From assembly GCF_019925205.1 (NCBI RefSeq), contig NC_083560.1, positions 93,958,083-94,022,082 on the forward strand: 64,000 bases of DNA. The letters run 5' to 3'. Under the pieces are notes generated by a model that worked only from the letters and a program-made list of their open reading frames with translations, did no database searches and was not told where the DNA came from. The position numbers and the translations under genes are program-made. This document shows positions 56,027 through 64,000 of the stretch, piece by piece (within the stretch, counting starts at the first letter, position 1; every line of letters starts with the position of its first letter). This DNA comes from Metopolophium dirhodum. Taxonomy: Eukaryota; Arthropoda; Insecta; Hemiptera; Aphididae.

Positions 56027-57796
56027 TTATAAGACTTCTGAGTATATGATGTTTTTTGTTATATTTCCTGTTGAAATTAAAATCATAAGATGATTCGGGT
56101 CTCCAGTTCGAGAAAATGCCACGTATAATTGCCCATGTGAAAAGCACTCTGTACGAAGATCTACGCCAACGTACTTGAATGTTTGACCTTGTGCTTTGTT
56201 TATGGTAATCGCAAAAGAAACTTTAACTGGGAATTGAAGCCGTTTGAAAGAAAACGGCAAGTCAGAGGGAATCATGGGAATTCTTGGAATAAATGCAATT
56301 TCTCCTTTCGCTGGCCCTGTAAGAATTACGGCTTCTATAATATTATTTCGCAACGATTTTATTTGTAATTTTGTATCGTTACATAAGTTCGGTGGTTGAA
56401 GATTACGTAATAATGTAATTGGAGCACCAATTTTTAATTTTAGTTTATGAGGAGGAAATCCCGAAGGAGAAAGAGAATTAAGAAATTCTTGTGGATAATG
56501 AATAGCATCATCTGTTGATGTAACTGTATCAATAGATAGACATTCACGTGAGTGTCCATCGAATTTTAGAAGGATGATATCATTAATTTCTTCTGCTGTT
56601 ACATTTCTTGGAGAGATAATAGCTCTTTCACATAACCACTGATAAGATTTATTGGACAGATTAAAAATGTCAGGATAAACTGTAGAAATCAACTCTTCCA
56701 CGTTATTGACCACCCGTCCAATCGTGTGATCGACAGAAATGAAACCATTTTCATTTTCTAAAGTTCCATTTCCAATTTTCAACAACTGTGCTGGAAAAAT
56801 ATCGTCCCCTCCGCATAAATAAACTCTCATGTTTGTTCGCAAATAAAGTTTTTCAACATAGTTCCATATAGGGGAAGATTTTAAGCAAGCATTAATGACA
56901 TCAGCTCGAGTACCTTTAGGGATTACTGGTAAGGTTTGACGGAAATCACCAGCGAAAACAAATGTTATGCCACCCATAAACTTATTATTACACCTAAGAT
57001 CTTTTAATGTTCGATCAATTGCTTCGATATGTGATCTGTGACTCATTGTACACTCATCCCACTCAACGAATGAGGTTTCTTGAAGAATTTTTCCAAGAGG
57101 GCCATTTTTACGAATCGGACAAACGTATTCAGTATCAAATAATACATTTAACGGTAACTTGAAAGTCGAGTGAGCAGTTCTGCCGCCACTAAGGAGAGTT
57201 GCTGCTATACCAGATGAAGCTACTGCTAATGCAACTTTACCTGAGGATCTAATTTGAGCCAACAACAAATTAATTAGGAATGTTTTTCCTGTACCACCCG
57301 GAGCATCTAAAAAAAAAACTCTTCCTTGATGATTCATTACGCTTTCTGTAATAACATTAAAAGCATATTTTTGATCATTTACTAATTTTGGTAAATTGAT
57401 TTCTACAAATTCTTGTAATCGGTTATTATCGTAAGAACGCAAAATTGAGAATTCAAAAGGATCAGATGCATTTTCATTTCGAACAGGTGAGTTCATTCCA
57501 AATTCAGTTAAATATTTTTCAGACAGACAAACAACTTTATCTTCTATTTCAATCAAACCTCTATTAAATATTTCATCAGAAAAAGTAAATTGCAAGTCAT
57601 TTAATCGAGTGCGCTCTGTATGAAGAATATCTTCACAAAAATCATTTCTGAACTGTTCCCACAAAGATTGAGGTTCAGACGGTTGGCAGAAAACTATGAT
57701 TATTGCGAATAATTCTCTTAATTTTGAAGGACTTTCTGAAAGAGTTGCCTCCGCTAGAGTATTTTTCCATTGCTCGTCATTTTCTAAAATTTTCAC
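56027..57796 (-). CDS. Helitron PIF1-family helicase
   Basis: A 589-codon open frame. The listed start (GTG at 57796) is only the first codon after a stop; the natural protein is the C-terminal half of a Rep-helicase fusion. Superfamily 1 motifs: Walker A LDAPGGTGKTFLI at about residue 170, motif Ia SSGIAATLL, Walker B VEWDECTMSH, motif III FAGDFRQTLPVI, and late motifs TINKAQGQTFKYVGVD and QLYVAFSRTG near the C-terminus. It would unwind DNA during rolling-circle transposition. The helicase frame is intact over its whole length, while the Rep part is broken at 57796. Confidence 0.9.
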   Translation of the reverse strand: MKILENDEQWKNTLAEATLSESPSKLRELFAIIIVFCQPSEPQSLWEQFRNDFCEDILHTERTRLNDLQFTFSDEIFNRGLIEIEDKVVCLSEKYLTEFGMNSPVRNENASDPFEFSILRSYDNNRLQEFVEINLPKLVNDQKYAFNVITESVMNHQGRVFFLDAPGGTGKTFLINLLLAQIRSSGKVALAVASSGIAATLLSGGRTAHSTFKLPLNVLFDTEYVCPIRKNGPLGKILQETSFVEWDECTMSHRSHIEAIDRTLKDLRCNNKFMGGITFVFAGDFRQTLPVIPKGTRADVINACLKSSPIWNYVEKLYLRTNMRVYLCGGDDIFPAQLLKIGNGTLENENGFISVDHTIGRVVNNVEELISTVYPDIFNLSNKSYQWLCERAIISPRNVTAEEINDIILLKFDGHSRECLSIDTVTSTDDAIHYPQEFLNSLSPSGFPPHKLKLKIGAPITLLRNLQPPNLCNDTKLQIKSLRNNIIEAVILTGPAKGEIAFIPRIPMIPSDLPFSFKRLQFPVKVSFAITINKAQGQTFKYVGVDLRTECFSHGQLYVAFSRTGDPNHLMILISTGNITKNIIYSEVL

Positions 57797-58233
57797 TAAT
57801 CATGTGAACACAGTTCAAAAAATGCAATTAGTGTCGTTTTTCTTGGATTTTCAATAACTTGATGAAGATTATTAGCATTAAAGAAAACACGCTGTCCATT
57901 TTCTAGATGAACAGCCAAGTGCTGAACTATCGGATCTCTATCATGGATTTCAAAATTGAAAATTCTCCAAAACGCTTCAGAAGTACATATATATCGACCA
58001 TTCAAATAATTTGTAATCGCATCGTTTTTACGATTAACAGAAAAAGTAGCTCTATCTGATCCTTTATTAATATATTTACATATGTATTTTATCGCTTTAA
58101 CCGAATGACAGTATTCTACGTTAATATGCGCATTAAAGCACCTAGATAGTATATAGTATAGCACTGGACAATACGGTACAACAGAGATTATAACAGGTAG
58201 TAAAAAAAAAATCCGAGTTGCGGTCGGGATCAA
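57796..58233 (-). pseudogene. Helitron Rep fragment
   Basis: Contains AHINVEYCHSVKAIKYICKY followed by INKGSD, the C-terminal part of the Rep nuclease domain that includes the catalytic Tyr region (YICKY). DAITNYLNGRYICTSEAFWR and NGQRVFFNANNLHQVIENP then lead into the helicase linker. The HUH motif, which should precede this, is absent. The frame ends FFELCSHD, stop, at the point where the helicase frame opens in another phase. The protein is therefore interrupted by an indel, and the linker normally present between the two domains is shortened. Confidence 0.8.
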
Positions 58234-58555
58234 AACAGGTTAAATATCAAAATATGTAAAAATCCTAGTTGCGGTAAAAAAATATGATTAATAATTATTA
58301 TGTTTTAAATATTGTCATAGTTACATATTATTATGCTAAATACAAAAATAAAACGGTCAAAATACGTAACGCACAATATAGGTACAATTGTTTTTAATTT
58401 TTTATGAACTTTTATGAACTTTTTTACTGACAAAAGTGGTACTATAACCTTCAGCAGAGTTTCGGGTTTCAGCCAAAAAAAATTTCAGCCAAATCGGTCC
58501 AGTAGTTTTCTCGGTTAGCGCGGTCGAAGAAAAACCCTTACAATTTTATATATAG

Positions 58556-58556
58556 T

Positions 58557-58604
<48 letters not shown>
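58556..58604. repeat. (GATA)n microsatellite
   Basis: About eleven tandem TAGA units start directly at the Helitron 5' terminus. Helitron ends of this type are often next to such tracts, so it may have grown from the TCTATACTA end. Confidence 0.95.
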
Positions 58605-59255
58605 CTAAATAAACTTTAACTTTTAAGCTGTTATTAATCTTACCAATAGATTTAGAAATTATTAGGAAAAGTATTACAGCTTGATTATTATATAAACATA
58701 GGTGCACATTTTTATTTTCCGAAGTACACATTTGTGATTTCGTAGACGTAGTGCACAAAATGACGTAGTGTACTTAAAAAAACCACTTTTATTCAAAATT
58801 GGAATTTGGAATTTTCAATAATTCAACTTTCAGTTTAGCAAATTTGAAATTATTTTTATTTATTGATGTACCTACTTATATACTATCAAATAAACTTTCG
58901 ATCGCTCGCGTCTTTTGAACTGTTATTTTCATGATAAATTCAAAATAAAATATTGTTCTACTATAGAAGTATATTATTTTTTCTAATTACCATTATTCAT
59001 TGTAGCGTATGTACAATACTTTGGTTATTAGAATTGTTGACATGAATTCTGAAAATGAAGGCACTAATCCAGAAATTAAAGAGTACTTTATGGATTTTGT
59101 TAATATAATTTCTAGTACTGGCTTGAACTTATCAGAAGTACTTTTACAAAAATTAGCTGAGTATCAAATACCCGTGGAAATCTGTCGAGCTCAATGTTAT
59201 GATAATGGCGCCAATATGGTAGGTCAGTATAAAGAAGTACAGGCTAGATTACTAA
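58605..59255 (+). mobile_element. hAT-3, middle part with transposase exon
   Basis: Continues hAT-3 after the Helitron. After acceptor CATTATTCATTGTAG an exon (about 59004-59255) encodes NTLVIRIVDMN, EIKEYFMDFVNIISSTGLNL, VEICRAQCYDNGANMVGQYK and EVQARLLK. This is the hAT core of the ZMYM1-like type with the second catalytic Asp in CYDNGANM. It is cut at 59255 by Harbinger-2 with TSD TAA (59253-59255). The next codons of the protein are found inverted at 62802. Confidence 0.8.
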
Positions 59256-60180
59256 AGCTGGTCACACACCTAGCGTTTTCGACTCAGCGTTTCAGACGCG
59301 CAGCTTCGACGCAGCGTTTAAAACGCTGAATTCATATCTTACACACCGTAGCGTACATTGGCGGTTTTCAAACGAGCGGGAAAAATATTTTTCACCACGC
59401 ATGCCTTGCAACTTGCAATCGTTCAGTAGGTATTCAGGTTTCGTTCAATACCATCACACGATCACGGAATATTATTTTTTGATTTTTATTAAAAAATGGA
59501 CGCTTTAAACAATTTAAATGATGTAGAAGCTGTCTGTCTAGTATATTCGATGTATATAATTAATAAAAAACAAAAAAAAGATAAAAATAATAAACGTCGT
59601 TGGTGGGTACATCCACTTAACTTAAAAAGGCCGCGCGAAGGACAGTTTCAAGTAACCTTTATGACATTGAGGCAATATCCGGAAGAGTTTTTTAAATATT
59701 TCCGTATGTCAATTAAAACATTTGATGAGCTGGTAAGTATTGTACAAGTGTAAAGAACTTGCATTAAATTGGAATATATGAGACGGTTCTTTTATACTTG
59801 AATTAGCAATAGTAATATAATTTACCTACATGTATACTTTGTAGGTAGTACTAAATATATTACAGTTTTTAGGGCAGTTGATTGTTTGAGGTAATATAAT
59901 TTGCTAATTATAAATTGTTTGTATGATACAAAGCTGCTGCAGATACTATATAATACAATAATTATTATAAACTAATAGATCTACATGTATTAGTATAAAT
60001 TGTATTAAGATATGGCTATACGATTTGATATTACTTATATAGGTAGGTTTAGTTATGAGTTATGACTTTATGAGTATTGAGTGATCAATTAAACTATTTG
60101 ATAAATAATTAACTACATTTATTAAGCATCGTTTGATAGGTTCAATCATTAGCATAAAATCAAAATAATAAATAGCAAAT
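59256..60180 (+). mobile_element. Harbinger-2, transposase-side half
   Basis: The terminus is AGCTGGTCACACACCTAGCG followed by TTTTCGACTCAGCG, flanked by TAA. It carries transposase exon 1 and the start of its intron. The rest of the element is not here; the other terminus is at 62803 in the wrong relative orientation. The breakpoint lies between 59733 and about 60180 and I cannot fix it more precisely. Confidence 0.75.
59496..59732 (+). pseudogene. Harbinger-2 transposase exon 1
   Basis: Starts MDALNNLNDVEAVCLVYSMY and contains the basic block KKQKKDKNNKRRWWVHPLN and the conserved EEFFKYFRMSIKTFDEL. It ends at donor GTAAGTATTG (59733). It corresponds to exon 1 of the Harbinger-1 transposase (WVHDMWKKR …, FFEYFRMSKYSFDIL). 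The catalytic exon does not follow; its C-terminal end appears at 63883-64000 on the other strand after the rearrangement, so the gene is broken. Confidence 0.8.
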
Positions 60181-60950
60181 ATACACAGTTATTGCTTTTA
60201 TTATCTACGTTTATAGAGCAACGCTCCTAAATCGTTTGACACTAGCTGCGTTATCACTCTTCGCGATTTTTTTCAAATTTTTTTCAGATTTTCGACTTTT
60301 ATCCCCCCGGGTGGCCCCGTTCGGATCTTATTCGCGTTCCCCGTCAGATTTTGAAGCCGCGTGCGGCAATACTTTTTTCCCGGCGGGCCCTCCGCGGCCA
60401 AGACGACGCGCTTTACGTCCGACGCCGTCGAGCGCGTTTTTTGCCTTTTTTTTCAAAAATTCGGGTTTTACCTTTAAATTAACTGGTTATTAATTTGATT
60501 TTATGCTCTTTACTATGTAGTAGCTACATAATATATTGCAGTTTTTAGGTGAGTCAGATCTGGTAATCATAAATTTAATGTAGCATACAAAATATACTGC
60601 AACAGATTCTAAATAATACAATATTAATACAATAACAAAATAGAACTTATGGAATATATGAGACGGTTCTTTTATACTTGAATTAGCAATAGTAATATAA
60701 TTTACCTACCTACATGTATAATTTGTAGGTAGTACTAAATATATTACAATTTTTAGGGCAGTTGATTGTTAATTATTGATATGGCTATACTATTTGATAT
60801 TACTTATGTAGGTATTGTATATTTAATCATGAGCATAAAATCAAATTAATAAATAGATAATTAAAAGGTAAATAATATATTACAGTTTTTAGGTGAGTCA
60901 AATTTGGTAAACAAAAATTTAGTGTGGCATACAAAACATACATACCCGTA
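59768..60950. repeat. Direct duplication of about 300 bp split by GC-rich block
   Basis: GGAATATATGAGACGGTTCT … GGGCAGTTGATTGTT occurs at 59768-59890 and 60651-60770. TATGGCTATAC … TTTGATATTACTTAT follows in both (60011, 60779). A shorter shared block TTTTTAGGTGAGTCA is at 60543 and 60885. Period is about 883 bp. The GC-rich unit (60190-60480) lies between them. Confidence 0.75.
60190..60480 (+). repeat. GC-rich repeat unit, isolated copy
   Basis: Carries TGCGTTATCACTCTTCGCGA, TTATTCGCGTTCCCCGTCAGA and CTTTTTTCCCGGCGGGCC, the same succession as 53535-53710. It is a single unit and not an array. Confidence 0.8.
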
Positions 60951-60954
60951 GTAT

Positions 60955-61313
60955 AGTCATATCGACCAATCGATTAATAATAATATATTGTAATACACTC
61001 TGCGTTGAAGTATTCGAACGTTTCCGTCACATCCATCGTCGACTCGAGCTAGGATATTATTATAAGTAACCCAACCACCGTATCAACTCTTAACATATTT
61101 TAGGCATTTATTTATAAAGTATGCATGCACCTACAGTACCTTCTGTGGCTATATCGTGTATCAAATATATAAATACCGATATGAGTAGCTCACGGCGTCA
61201 CCGAGACCGAGTAGGCAAAAGTCTGTAAAATATAAAATTGAACTCTTCGACGCATATATATATAATATGCCTGTATATAGTAATAACGACGCCGTCCGCG
61301 AACGGAGTACGGC
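60955..61313 (-). repeat. GC-rich repeat, inverted flank of hAT-3
   Basis: On the minus strand this reads GCCGTACTCCGTTCGCGGAC and then TTATTACTATATACAGGCAT. It is the counterpart of 54615-54720, where GCCGTACTTCCTCC and TATTACTATATACAGGCAT occur in the same order. It is the sequence that originally followed hAT-3, now inverted with it. The part below about 61160 has no recognised content. Confidence 0.6.
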
Positions 61314-62802
61314 CAGGGCCGGCACTAGGGTTTGCGAGGCCCTAGGCAAAATATTCCTGAGGGGCCTGAAGTTTTTACATATTATATGATCTTTGTTGCT
61401 GATGTTACCCATTTTTTTTTTTTTGCTTATCACTATACCTTCAATGTAATATTATAACCATGTAATTAGTATATGAATTTTATTTTTTTAATATAATATA
61501 ATTGGATTAATAAATATATAAAATAATACCAATTTGTCATTAACTTTATTACTTTAAATCGTATTTAATACAAACGTCATAATTTGAAAAAATTAAATTG
61601 TGTTACTTAAAATTAACTTTTCTGCTCTTTTTGGCTCCAAAATGTTCAATAATGGTATCGTAATTCACACTTTCGGCTAATTCCTTTTCAATGGCTAAAG
61701 TTGCCAGACCACTTAACCGGTCTTGTGACATTGTACTTCTGAGGTAGTTTTTAATGAGCTTAAGTTTTGAGAAGCTTCGCTCAGCCCCCGCCGAAGTAAT
61801 AGGAATTGTGAGCATAATTCTAATAGCCACACTTAGGTTTGGAAAAGCTCCATTACATTTTTTTAGTGTACCCAGTACTTGCAACGGTGTTTCAGATTCA
61901 TTCACAAAATTTCGGCAAATCATGAGTTCGTCAAATAAATCACAGTCAGAAATATCTTTTTCATCGCCTGATTTTAAAAACATTGCAAGATCCTTACAAT
62001 TCTTTCTAATATCCTCTTGTGTAGACGTTTGAAGTTTTCCAATTTTATATAAAAATCCAAAAATGTTAAAATAATATGATGTTTAGTCAAATCTTTTTTT
62101 TATAGACTGAATTGCATTATCCATTAATTCTAAGAAGTATGAACATCTAAAATCATTCTCTGGATCTATTGTATAATTTGTATTACCTTCATATTCAAAT
62201 AACTTTTTTTTTTCAATACCGCGGAACTTTAAATTCTGTTTCAATCTCCAAAGACTCTGCAAGCTCTTTTGCTTCAAGTTTAGCTTGATTAAATCCCGTT
62301 TCTCTGTACTAACCCATAAACTTAATAAGAGCATTGAGTAATGTTGCATATGTATCTAAATTGGTATTTGGACCTTGTATACTTTTACTAACAATATTCA
62401 CTTCCTTCAGTACAGTGTACCAAACACACAAACTTATAAGAAATTCATACTTGCTGATTTCAGATACTAACGAATGTGTTTCGCTTTTAATTAAAGAATC
62501 ATTTGTGGTTTCTGAAACTTCGTCCAATGCTTCTATTATTTCTTTAACTTGAAATCATACTGACTTTATGCTGTCATGCCTGCTCTCCCATCTTGTTTCT
62601 GACCACCTTTTGACAGTCCAACGGTGACAATGTTTTGTAAAAATCATCCACCTTCCTGTAGATGCTGCAAATATAGTATATATTCATTCAATAGTACCAA
62701 AAAAATGTATAGCTCTGGTAGAACTTTTGACAGCGTCCCCAATTACTAGATTTAATCGATGAGCAGCGCATGGTATAAAAAACGCCTTTGGATTTTGATT
62801 TA
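61314..62802 (-). mobile_element. hAT-3, 3' half, inverted
   Basis: Its outer end (61314) is CAGGGCCGGCACTAGGGT, the same terminus type as 55216. Beside it is AGTACGGC (61306-61313), the inverse of the GCCGTACT duplication at 55208-55215. The inner end is TTA (62800-62802), the inverse of the TAA Harbinger duplication at 59253. Coding continues the protein interrupted at 59255. Both duplications together show that this is the missing half of hAT-3 in reverse orientation. Confidence 0.88.
61603..62802 (-). pseudogene. hAT-3 transposase, C-terminal two thirds, broken frames
   Basis: From 62802 leftwards: NQNPKAFFIPCAAHRLNL (Cys/His hAT block), KRWSETRWESRHDS (conserved RW), degraded helical insertion pieces (62527-62309 and 62349-62083) and a good C-terminus (61983-61603) with GAFPNLSVAIRIMLTIPITS, AGAERSFSKLKLIKNYLRST and SQDRLSGLATLAIEKE, the hAT dimerisation domain. 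Several frameshifts and stops lie in the middle. ZMYM1/DUF4371-like, as in the hAT at 25269. Confidence 0.85.
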
Positions 62803-63150
62803 AGCTGGTTACACACCTAGCGTTTTCGACGCAGCGTTCGAACGCCTAAAATTAAACATGCGTCTACAAATGGCCATATTCACACTAGGGGAAAAACCGC
62901 GCGTCCGAACGCGTCCGAACGCATTGAAACGCGCAGGTTTAATTTTGAGCGTTTTGTACGCGGCAATATCTAAAATTAAACATTGTATTTACCATGTTAT
63001 CATTCACACTGAGCGTTTTCGACGTTGCGTTTTGCAGCGTTTCAGTATATTTATTCTATTCGTCAATGAATCATTACGCATATTGAGATATTTGTCAGTT
63101 TCAATTACATTTTTTTTAATCAGTAAAAAGACCTAGGTATATTAGGCAAA

Positions 63151-63410
63151 ATGTTTGATACAGAACTCTTTATAATAAAAGTGAATAATGAAGAAAGTAT
63201 TTGGATCATAAGTAAGTTTGTGTTATATATTAAAAAAATAATAAAAATATATAAAATGATTCTTCATTCTTTGTATGTTTAATATTAATTATTTCATAGA
63301 ATCAAAAATGTATCATGACCGTGTAGAGAAACATGTCAGCTGGAGACGAGTTGGCAAAGCCATGTTCAATGATTTTGAAAATCTTACGGAAAAAGAAAAA
63401 GAAACAAAAA
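63151..63410 (+). CDS. Harbinger-2 MADF protein, exons 1-2 (partial)
   Basis: Exon 1 runs 63151-63211 (ATG; FDTELFIIKVNNEESIWII; donor GTAAGTTTGT). Exon 2 runs 63300-63410 (acceptor ATTATTTCATAG; SKMYHDRVEKHVSWRRVGKA, then FNDFENLTEKEKET; donor GTAAGACAAT). The junction keeps frame. The segment is the first half of a MADF domain (I..V..EESIW, then WRRVGKAMF). Further exons should lie beyond the right edge, past the transposase exon on the opposite strand. Confidence 0.75.
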
Positions 63411-63882
63411 GTAAGACAATAAAATAATACTTAGTTTTATTTAATTCCATTACAAATACCCAAACATATAGGTGTGAAAATAAAAAATGGTTATTGAAAT
63501 AAATCTAACACCATTTAATAATAATAAATAATAAATAATAAATCTCAAACCATGTTTGCTTAAAAATGTATTAGATTACCTATATGTTGGTTGTAGGTTA
63601 ATTTTAACATAATTATTATTATTAAGTGCTGTAAATATATTAACAACATAAAAAGTCTGTGTTATAATATTTATTTTTATCATGGTAAATTATGTATTTG
63701 AAATCTAAGAAATAATTATTATATTGAAACTGAAACTGAATAATGACGTCCAAAATAAAAAAAAAAAAAAAAAATGAAAAATATACCTGGTATAAATTAA
63801 AATTAATATATTGGCAAAGGTAATAAAATATTATATTTTTTACCAAATAAAAAACATTATAAATTTAATGATATAGGCCATA

Positions 63883-64000
63883 TTATTCCACAACTTTATT
63901 TTGCCAACTTGATGAAAATTCTGGTTTGTTTACATATTTTACAAAATATTCTCTAACATTTTTTGCTTCTAATGGAGCATTTCCGACTCCTTTTTTTTCA
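63883..64000 (-). CDS. Harbinger-2 transposase C-terminal end (partial)
   Basis: A minus-strand frame enters at the window edge and ends at TAA 63883-63885 with APLEAKNVREYFVKYVNKPE and SSSWQNKVVE. This corresponds to the end of Harbinger-1 transposase (EVRELYKDFFNSPAGSVPWQND). It lies in what would be a MADF intron, repeating the interlocked arrangement. Confidence 0.75.
   Translation of the reverse strand, partial: EKKGVGNAPLEAKNVREYFVKYVNKPEFSSSWQNKVVE

Larger units (their letters stand above)
55768..58561 (-). mobile_element. Helitron-2, nearly full length
   Basis: On the minus strand it starts TCTATACTATATATAAAATTG (58561) after A and ends GACGGGTCGGCTAG (55768) before T. These are the canonical Helitron 5'-TC / CTRR-3' termini with insertion between A and T. 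It is 2794 bp long, shorter than autonomous Helitrons because most of Rep is missing. It carries the complete helicase part and a piece of Rep. It was inserted into hAT-3 beside a (GATA)n tract. Confidence 0.9.
62803..64000 (+). mobile_element. Harbinger-2, MADF-side half (continues past window)
   Basis: The terminus is AGCTGGTTACACACCTAGCG followed by TTTTCGACGCAGCG, near-identical to the one at 59256 but in direct rather than inverted orientation. Subterminal copies of GCGTTNGAACGC / GCGTCCGAACGC cluster at 62840-62940, and CACTGAGCGTTTTCGACG lies at about 63008. It contains the MADF gene start on plus and the transposase C-terminus on minus, the same layout as Harbinger-1. Confidence 0.8.

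Overview
This is an AT-rich, very transposon-dense stretch of an animal nuclear genome, most likely a hemipteran insect and probably an aphid. The evidence is spliced genes with GT..AG introns, arthropod-type transposons (piggyBac, hAT, PIF/Harbinger, MULE/FLYWCH, Helitron, Jockey-like LINE, Ty3/gypsy, BEL/Pao), and a minus-strand secretory gene made of 9-54 nt microexons. That last architecture is known from aphid 'bicycle'-type salivary effector genes. There is no bacterial signature, no tRNA or rRNA, and no ordinary host housekeeping gene that I can recognise.

The backbone of the first 46 kb appears to be one candidate host gene on the minus strand. A signal-peptide exon lies at 45629-45704 and is followed by microexons at 45124, 29248, 27890, 11645, 9922, 4672 and 3533. 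All are flanked by consensus splice sites and all keep the same intron phase (2 + 3n + 1 nt). It probably continues past the left edge. Everything else up to 45 kb would then sit in its introns.

Layout. 1-1838: 3'-truncated piggyBac. 1909-3407: Helitron remnants and a foldback MITE. 3.7-4.6 kb: MULE remnant with a FLYWCH exon. 6.0-7.7 kb: foldback with a hAT inside one arm. 7.7-8.2 kb: copy A of an abundant interspersed repeat (R1). 13.1-24.2 kb: a Jockey-like LINE split in turn by a 2.5-kb foldback, a Ty3/gypsy element and a hAT. 24.3-27.8 kb: palindrome-rich repeat split by another hAT. 28.6-30.4 kb: two copies of a repeat, one carrying a solo LTR. 31.0-34.1 kb: R1 copy split by a complete MULE. 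34.1-37.2 kb: BEL/Pao and KRBA2-like integrase pseudogenes. 38-39 kb: decayed unknown transposon gene. 39.8-45.0 kb: foldback carrying an apparently intact PIF/Harbinger whose two genes interlock. 46.8-53.4 kb: R1 copies, hAT and LINE fragments, and a KRBA2-like pseudogene split by an unclassified DNA transposon with AATT target duplication. 53.5-55.2 kb: GC-rich tandem repeat. 55.2-64 kb: a hAT holding a Helitron and a second Harbinger, with half of the structure inverted.

Most nesting events are supported by target-site duplications read directly from both flanks. Only the first Harbinger and the Helitron helicase reading frame look intact. The gypsy and the 21-kb hAT each carry only one or two visible lesions.
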